Under the pieces are notes generated by a model. That model was not told the origin of the DNA. It ran no database searches and was given only the letters and a program-made list of their open reading frames with translations. DNA of 11,670 bases, taken from assembly GCA_016210125.1 (NCBI GenBank), contig JACQUS010000126.1, forward strand, positions 1 through 11,670. The letters run 5' to 3'. This stretch comes from Chloroflexota bacterium. GTDB lineage: Bacteria > Chloroflexota > UBA6077 > FW602-bin22 > JACQUS01. Below, in pieces: positions 5,963 to 11,670 of this stretch. A program made the translations under genes and the position numbers. The stretch's first letter is position 1, and each line of letters starts with the position of its first letter.

Positions 5963-6604
5963 GTGCTGAGACGGCTGCGCCTGATACCCGAAGATCACCG
6001 CTTCTTCGACCTCTTCAACCGCAGCGCGGAGAACGTGCTAGAGGGCGCGCGGGTGCTGCTTGATCTGCTGGCAAGCAGTACGGACATGGAGCGCAAGGCG
6101 CGCCACCTCAAGGACATCGAGCACACCGGCGACGAGCTCACGCACGAGATCTTCCGCGCGCTCAACCGCACCTTCGTTACGCCGCTCGACCGCGAGGACA
6201 TCAGCCACCTAGCCTCCGCGCTGGACGACGTGATCGACTGGATCGAGGAGACGGCGCGGCGCATCCAGCTCTACCGCATCACCGAGACGACGCCCCTGGC
6301 ACGCCAGCTCGGCCGCGTCATCCTCGACCAGGCGGAGCAGATCGCCAAGGCCGTACCGCTGCTAGAGACGCGCCGCTTCGCTGGCGACATGGAGCGGGCC
6401 ATCAAGGAGGTTCATCGGCTGGAGAACGAGGCTGACGACCTGCTAGCCGAGGCCGTGGCCAGCCTCTACGACGGGGTGACGGAGGTGCCGCAGCTCATCC
6501 ATGCCATCCGCTGGGGTGACGTGTACCAGTTCCTCGAGGACGCCACGGACAAGGCCGAGAACGTCGCTGTGATATTGGAGGGCATCAGCATTAAGTATGC
6601 CTGA
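5963..6604 (+). CDS. DUF47 family PhoU-like protein, PiT accessory
   Basis: This 213-residue all-helical protein belongs to DUF47, distant relatives of PhoU encoded beside PiT phosphate permeases and thought to regulate them. Two similar helical halves carry acidic metal-binding patches: DIEHTGDELTHEIF (51-64) and TPLDREDI (73-80) in the first, HRLENEADDLLAEA (151-164) and WGDVYQFLEDATDKAENVA (184-202) in the second. I start it at GTG 5963. The family normally begins close to the FFDLF motif, and GGAGG lies 11 bases upstream. The frame stays open to an ATG at 5858, but that extra sequence is Arg-rich and falls inside a repeat region. The stop overlaps the start of the permease gene by 8 bases (6597-6604), which points to translational coupling. 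The protein is cytoplasmic and has no membrane segments. Confidence 0.88.
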   Translation: MLRRLRLIPEDHRFFDLFNRSAENVLEGARVLLDLLASSTDMERKARHLKDIEHTGDELTHEIFRALNRTFVTPLDREDISHLASALDDVIDWIEETARRIQLYRITETTPLARQLGRVILDQAEQIAKAVPLLETRRFAGDMERAIKEVHRLENEADDLLAEAVASLYDGVTEVPQLIHAIRWGDVYQFLEDATDKAENVAVILEGISIKYA

Positions 6605-7607
6605 CGTCGATACCGCGCTGATGCTCCTGATTATCGTCGTCGCTCTGGGACTGATCTTCGACTTCATCAACGGCTTCCACGACACGGCCAATGCCATCGC
6701 CACCTCGGTCGCCACGCGGGTGCTCGCGCCGATGCACGCCGTGCTGATGGCCGCCGTGCTCAACTTCCTCGGCGCGCTCTCCGGGACGGCCGTAGCCTCG
6801 ACCGTCGGCCGGGGCATCGTGCCACCCGAGCTGAGCACGCAGACGATGGTCATCGCCGCGCTGCTCTCAGCCATCACCTGGAACCTGCTCACCTGGTACG
6901 CCGGCCTGCCGTCCAGCTCCAGCCACGCGCTCATCTTCAGCATCGTCGGCGCCGGCGTGGCCAAGGGCGGCTGGGGCGCCATCCAGGTCCAGGGACTCGA
7001 GAAGACGTTCCAGGGCCTGGCGTTCTCGCCACTCCTCGGATTTCTCGGCGCGTTCCTCCTGATGGTGCTGCTCTTGAACTTGTTCGCCACGGCCTACCCT
7101 GGCGCGGTCACGCGCGTGTTTGGCCGCGCTCAGCTCCTCTCCGCCGCCTACATGGCCTTCTCGCACGGTTCGAACGACGCGCAGAAGACGATGGGCGTCA
7201 TCACTATGGCGCTGGCCGGCTACTACGGATGGAGCGGGACGGCCTGGCAGGTGCCGCTCTGGGTGATCCTCGCCGCGGCGGTGGCCATGGCGCTCGGCAC
7301 GGCGGCCGGTGGCTGGCGGATCATCCGCACTATGGGGCTGCGCGTCGTCCACCTACGGCCGATTCACGGCTTCGCCGCCGAGACCGCCGCGGCGACGGTT
7401 ATCGAGCTGGCCAGCCGCGTGGGCATCCCCGTCTCGACGACGCACACCATCAGCTCCAGCATCCTCGGCGTGGGCGCGACGCGCCGACTCTCGGCCGTGC
7501 GCTGGGGCATCGCCGGGCAGATCCTTACGGCCTGGGTCTTCACCATTCCGGCCTGCTTCGGGCTGGCCTGGCTTATCCACACCGCGCTGCTGCTCCTCGG
7601 CGCGTGA
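6597..7607 (+). CDS. PiT family inorganic phosphate transporter
   Basis: This 336-residue multi-pass membrane protein takes up phosphate by proton- or cation-coupled symport. Both duplicated PiT signatures are present: FDFINGFHDTANAIATSVAT (21-40) in the first half and MAFSHGSNDAQKTMGVITMA (186-205) in the second. The membrane-embedded repeats SSSSHALIFSIVGAG (106-120) and PVSTTHTISSSILGVG (278-293) are also present. Hydrophobic helices occur throughout, for example around 8-24, 47-60, 146-165, 222-237 and 306-335. The length is in the range of short bacterial and archaeal PiT proteins, with a brief central loop. Its start lies inside the end of the DUF47 gene, GGAGGG (6577-6582) is 14 bases upstream, and the pair forms one operon closed by a strong hairpin. 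The ion coupled to phosphate cannot be read from the sequence. Confidence 0.93.
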   Translation: MPDVDTALMLLIIVVALGLIFDFINGFHDTANAIATSVATRVLAPMHAVLMAAVLNFLGALSGTAVASTVGRGIVPPELSTQTMVIAALLSAITWNLLTWYAGLPSSSSHALIFSIVGAGVAKGGWGAIQVQGLEKTFQGLAFSPLLGFLGAFLLMVLLLNLFATAYPGAVTRVFGRAQLLSAAYMAFSHGSNDAQKTMGVITMALAGYYGWSGTAWQVPLWVILAAAVAMALGTAAGGWRIIRTMGLRVVHLRPIHGFAAETAAATVIELASRVGIPVSTTHTISSSILGVGATRRLSAVRWGIAGQILTAWVFTIPACFGLAWLIHTALLLLGA

Positions 7608-7611
7608 GACG

Positions 7612-7653
7612 CGCGGCTTGACCGGCCATCGGGCCGGTCAAGCCGCGTCCTTT
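7612..7653 (+). terminator. strong hairpin terminator of the DUF47-PiT operon
   Basis: A perfect 16-base-pair stem, CGCGGCTTGACCGGCC (7612-7627) with GGCCGGTCAAGCCGCG (7632-7647), closes a four-base ATCG loop. It begins four bases after the permease stop and is followed by TCCTTT. The stem is very strong and the T tract short, so it fits a GC-rich intrinsic terminator or an mRNA-stabilising 3' end. Confidence 0.8.
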
Positions 7654-7670
7654 GCCGAAGCCGTCCACGC

Positions 7671-7737
7671 GGGCGGGCGGCCCCGCACCTCCCCACGAAG
7701 GATCCCCAAAGGGGGCTTCGCCCCCTCTGGACTCCCC
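7671..7737. repeat. hairpin repeat B, right copy 1
   Basis: GGGCGGCCCC leads into AAGGATCCCC and the hairpin GGGGGC-TTC-GCCCCC (7711-7725), then a CTCCCC end. It aligns with 7799-7866 in the same orientation and with the left block 5774-5842 in reverse. This is part of the 467-base gene-free stretch 7608-8074. Between the two B copies there is only a short stem, TCGCCC (7755-7760) / GGGCGA (7765-7770). Confidence 0.75.
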
Positions 7738-7798
7738 GTCGCGTCCCGCGATGGTCGCCCGTCGGGGCGATGGACAGCGCACCTGAAGCTGCTAATGC

Positions 7799-7866
7799 CG
7801 GTGGGCGGCCCCACCCCTTCTCCCCAGGAGGATCCCTCAAAGGGGGCTTCGCCCCCTTGAACCCCC
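7799..7866. repeat. hairpin repeat B, right copy 2
   Basis: This is the second direct copy: GGGCGGCCCC, a CTCCCCAGGAGGATCCC segment, and the hairpin AAGGGGGC-TTC-GCCCCCTT (7840-7858). It differs from copy 1 by small substitutions and indels, mostly outside the stem. The conservation of paired bases suggests that the structure matters. Confidence 0.75.
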
Positions 7867-7885
7867 GGCCGTCCCGCCGCGCCAT

Positions 7886-7935
7886 CCCCCTCTCCCGCGC
7901 GCGGGAGAGGGGGACCGAGGGGGTGAGGCCCTCCC
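7886..7935. repeat. hairpin repeat A, right copy (inverted relative to left copy)
   Basis: CCCCCTCTCCC (7886-7896), a GCGCGC loop and GGGAGAGGGGG (7903-7913) form an 11-base-pair stem, followed by ACCGAGGGGGTGAGG. In reverse complement it equals 5724-5773 except for one loop base. The two A copies point in opposite directions on either side of the DUF47-PiT operon. Confidence 0.85.
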
Positions 7936-7944
7936 CCGGCGTGC

Positions 7945-7963
7945 GGACGAGCAACGCTCGTCC
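7945..7963. repeat. short hairpin next to repeat A
   Basis: GGACGAGC-AAC-GCTCGTCC is a perfect 8-base-pair stem with a three-base loop, ten bases beyond the A repeat. It is probably the outer part of the same composite element, because I see no equivalent beside the left A copy. Confidence 0.6.
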
Positions 7964-8001
7964 CAACACAGCCCCGGCGGGCGAGCGCTGCCCTGCCGAG
8001 G

Positions 8002-8011
8002 GTGGTAGCAT
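8002..8011 (+). promoter_or_regulatory. extended -10 candidate for the NIL-domain gene
   Basis: GTGGTAGCAT matches the GTG(C/G)TAnnnT pattern used upstream of other genes here, with TAGCAT at 8006-8011. The gene start at 8075 is 63 bases further on. No -35 box is evident. Confidence 0.35.
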
Positions 8012-8074
8012 GGCCGGCAAGGCGCGGCGCGGGCGACGGGGCCACGCCGACCGCTGGCTGCGAGGGGGCACACC

Positions 8075-8323
8075 ATGGGCCAATCACGGCTGCGCGTCAA
8101 GTTCACGTTTCCGCCCGACCTCATCACCGAGCCGGTCGTTTGGCGCCTCGGGCGCGAGTTCGAGGTAGTCACCAACATCCGCCGCGCCAACGTCGAGGAG
8201 AACCGCGGCTGGGTGATCCTCGAGCTGGACGGTGCGCCCAGCGAGATCGAGCGCGCGCTGGCCGCCGTGCAGTCGTGGGGCGTGCAGGTGGACCCGGTGG
8301 AGGGCGATCTCATTGCCGGGTAG
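8075..8323 (+). CDS. stand-alone NIL domain protein
   Basis: This 82-residue protein is almost entirely one NIL domain, a ferredoxin-like alpha/beta fold. NIL domains are best known at the C-terminus of the methionine ABC-transporter ATPase MetN, where they bind methionine and inhibit transport. Visible parts are the first strand RLRVKFTFP (5-13), the helix ITEPVVWRLGREF (17-29), the strand WVILELDG (46-53), the helix PSEIERALAAVQSWG (55-69) and the end strand VQVDPV (70-75). The ATG at 8075 has GAGGGGG six bases before it. There is no transporter gene nearby, so it may act as a small ligand- or metal-sensing partner of a distant protein, or accompany sulfur metabolism as other free NIL or NIL-ferredoxin proteins do. 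It is followed after 25 bases by the end of a convergent gene. Confidence 0.75.
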   Translation: MGQSRLRVKFTFPPDLITEPVVWRLGREFEVVTNIRRANVEENRGWVILELDGAPSEIERALAAVQSWGVQVDPVEGDLIAG

Positions 8324-8348
8324 ACAACGGGAATGGCGGGGCGACCAG

Positions 8349-8597
8349 CTAGGCGAACACCTTGATGCTCTGGCTCTGCAGCAGACGGGCGATCGCCGCG
8401 GCCTCGGGCAGGTCGTCCAGGTTGACACCGCGGCTCACGCCGAGGAGCTCGACGCCAATGGGCCGCCCATCGTGGCCGTAGTCGACGCGGCGGGCGTGGT
8501 CGAGGTCCTCGCCGTAGGCGTATGGCACCTCGCGCAGCCAGATGTAGATAGCGTCGGCGTCGCGGTCGTACTCTAGCCGCACACCCGCTACCCTCAT
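8349..8597 (-). CDS. DUF2283 family small protein
   Basis: The 82-residue product carries the DUF2283 pattern YDRDADAIYIWL (10-21) and later the hairpin-rich GRPIGVELLGVSRGVNLDDLP (44-64). These are small beta proteins of unknown function that often occur near toxin-antitoxin-like or regulatory genes. I choose the ATG at 8597 because the family begins a few residues before the Y-D-x-x-A-D-A motif. An ATG at 8678 would add 27 Gly/Ala-rich residues. It lies only 4 bases after the kinase stop and has no ribosome site, although that tight spacing is also what coupled genes show. The gene is downstream of, and on the same strand as, the hybrid kinase, so the two are probably co-transcribed. A role in the same signalling path is only a guess. 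Confidence 0.7.
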   Translation of the reverse strand: MRVAGVRLEYDRDADAIYIWLREVPYAYGEDLDHARRVDYGHDGRPIGVELLGVSRGVNLDDLPEAAAIARLLQSQSIKVFA

Positions 8598-8682
8598 CTT
8601 GCTCTCTGCCACGATTGGGCCATGCGCAAGCGCGCGTGGCGTGTGTACGTCGGTCCCGGCTCCACCACCCACGCTCATCGAA

Positions 8683-11568
<2,886 letters not shown>

Positions 11569-11577
11569 CGCCGCTCA

Positions 11578-11608
11578 CCCCCCCCCCCCCCCCCCCCCAA
11601 CGGGGGGG
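11578..11608. repeat. 21-base C homopolymer and C7/G7 hairpin upstream of the kinase
   Basis: Bases 11578-11598 are 21 consecutive C, followed by AAC and seven G (11602-11608), which can pair with the last seven C. On the kinase strand this is a G run ending 9 bases before the GTG start, where GGGGTGAG can serve as ribosome site. It may be a slippage-prone phase-variation tract or an assembly or sequencing artefact. Confidence 0.6.
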
Positions 11609-11670
11609 TGACTACCCCGGGGCCTACCGGCCCCACAGCCAAGGCCCCGCGCCACAAGCAACGCCGCTGC
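11609..11670. other. right-end intergenic segment with a short GC hairpin
   Basis: No gene is recognisable. GGGGCC (11619-11624), TACC and GGCCCC (11629-11634) form a six-base-pair hairpin that could belong to the kinase leader or end an upstream gene. No -10 of the GTG(C/G)TAnnnT kind is present on the kinase strand. Confidence 0.3.

Noticed and set aside
7686..7963. CRISPR-like array in the repeat region after the phosphate operon
   Set aside because: Only two B copies in one orientation, no uniform spacers, no cas genes; intergenic hairpin repeats explain it.
8010..8168. Small frame starting MAGKARRG overlapping the NIL gene start
   Set aside because: Arg-rich, no ribosome site, starts inside the probable -10 element and is out of frame with the NIL gene.

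Overview
The window is high-GC bacterial DNA: a sampled line of the mutase gene is 43/60 G+C. Gene starts mostly carry Shine-Dalgarno sequences, and GC-rich hairpin repeats fill the gaps. I lean towards Chloroflexota. The lean rests on a B12-dependent mutase large subunit without its cobalamin domain, a free-standing NIL-domain protein, a DUF47/PiT pair, and octamer and CCCCCTCTCCC-type intergenic repeats of a kind I associate with that phylum. This is inference; no rRNA or marker gene is present.

Left edge (1-1570). Bases 1-630 are a mosaic of gene remnants. They hold a beta-sandwich-like scrap (minus), a leaderless start that resembles the N-terminus of an IS66-type transposase (plus, 313-369), and directly abutting it a two-loop dockerin module (minus, 369-551) with no parent protein. 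Next comes a minus-strand PD-(D/E)XK nuclease-like gene of clearly lower G+C, with its own extended -10 promoter. This stretch looks like an acquired or decayed accessory region.

Metabolic block (1571-5637). A divergent B12-dependent acyl-CoA mutase large subunit (plus) converges on an Ldh2-type malate/lactate-family oxidoreductase (minus), with an octamer-repeat inverted array between them. The oxidoreductase is transcribed divergently from a dihydrodipicolinate-synthase-family lyase/aldolase (plus). The 125-base divergent gap holds two promoter-like -10 elements and a symmetric inverted repeat spanning both, so the pair is probably co-regulated.

Phosphate block (5638-8074). A DUF47 (PhoU-like) gene overlaps a PiT-family phosphate permease gene by 8 bases, followed by a strong hairpin terminator. 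The operon is bracketed by inverted copies of a composite hairpin repeat, one 50-base arm matching at 49 of 50 positions.

Right edge (8075-11670). A lone NIL-domain protein (plus) converges on a small DUF2283 protein (minus). Upstream of DUF2283 on the same strand lies a 961-residue soluble hybrid histidine kinase (PAS-GAF-PAS-PAS-HisKA-HATPase-REC). Its start is preceded by a 21-base homopolymer C run (G run on the coding strand).

A recurring pattern is GTG(C/G)TAnnnT, an extended -10-like string found in front of four starts. I do not see one clear new multi-gene system. The best leads are the atypical mutase, the shared control region of the oxidoreductase/aldolase pair, the nuclease beside mobile-element debris, and the inverted repeats around the phosphate operon.
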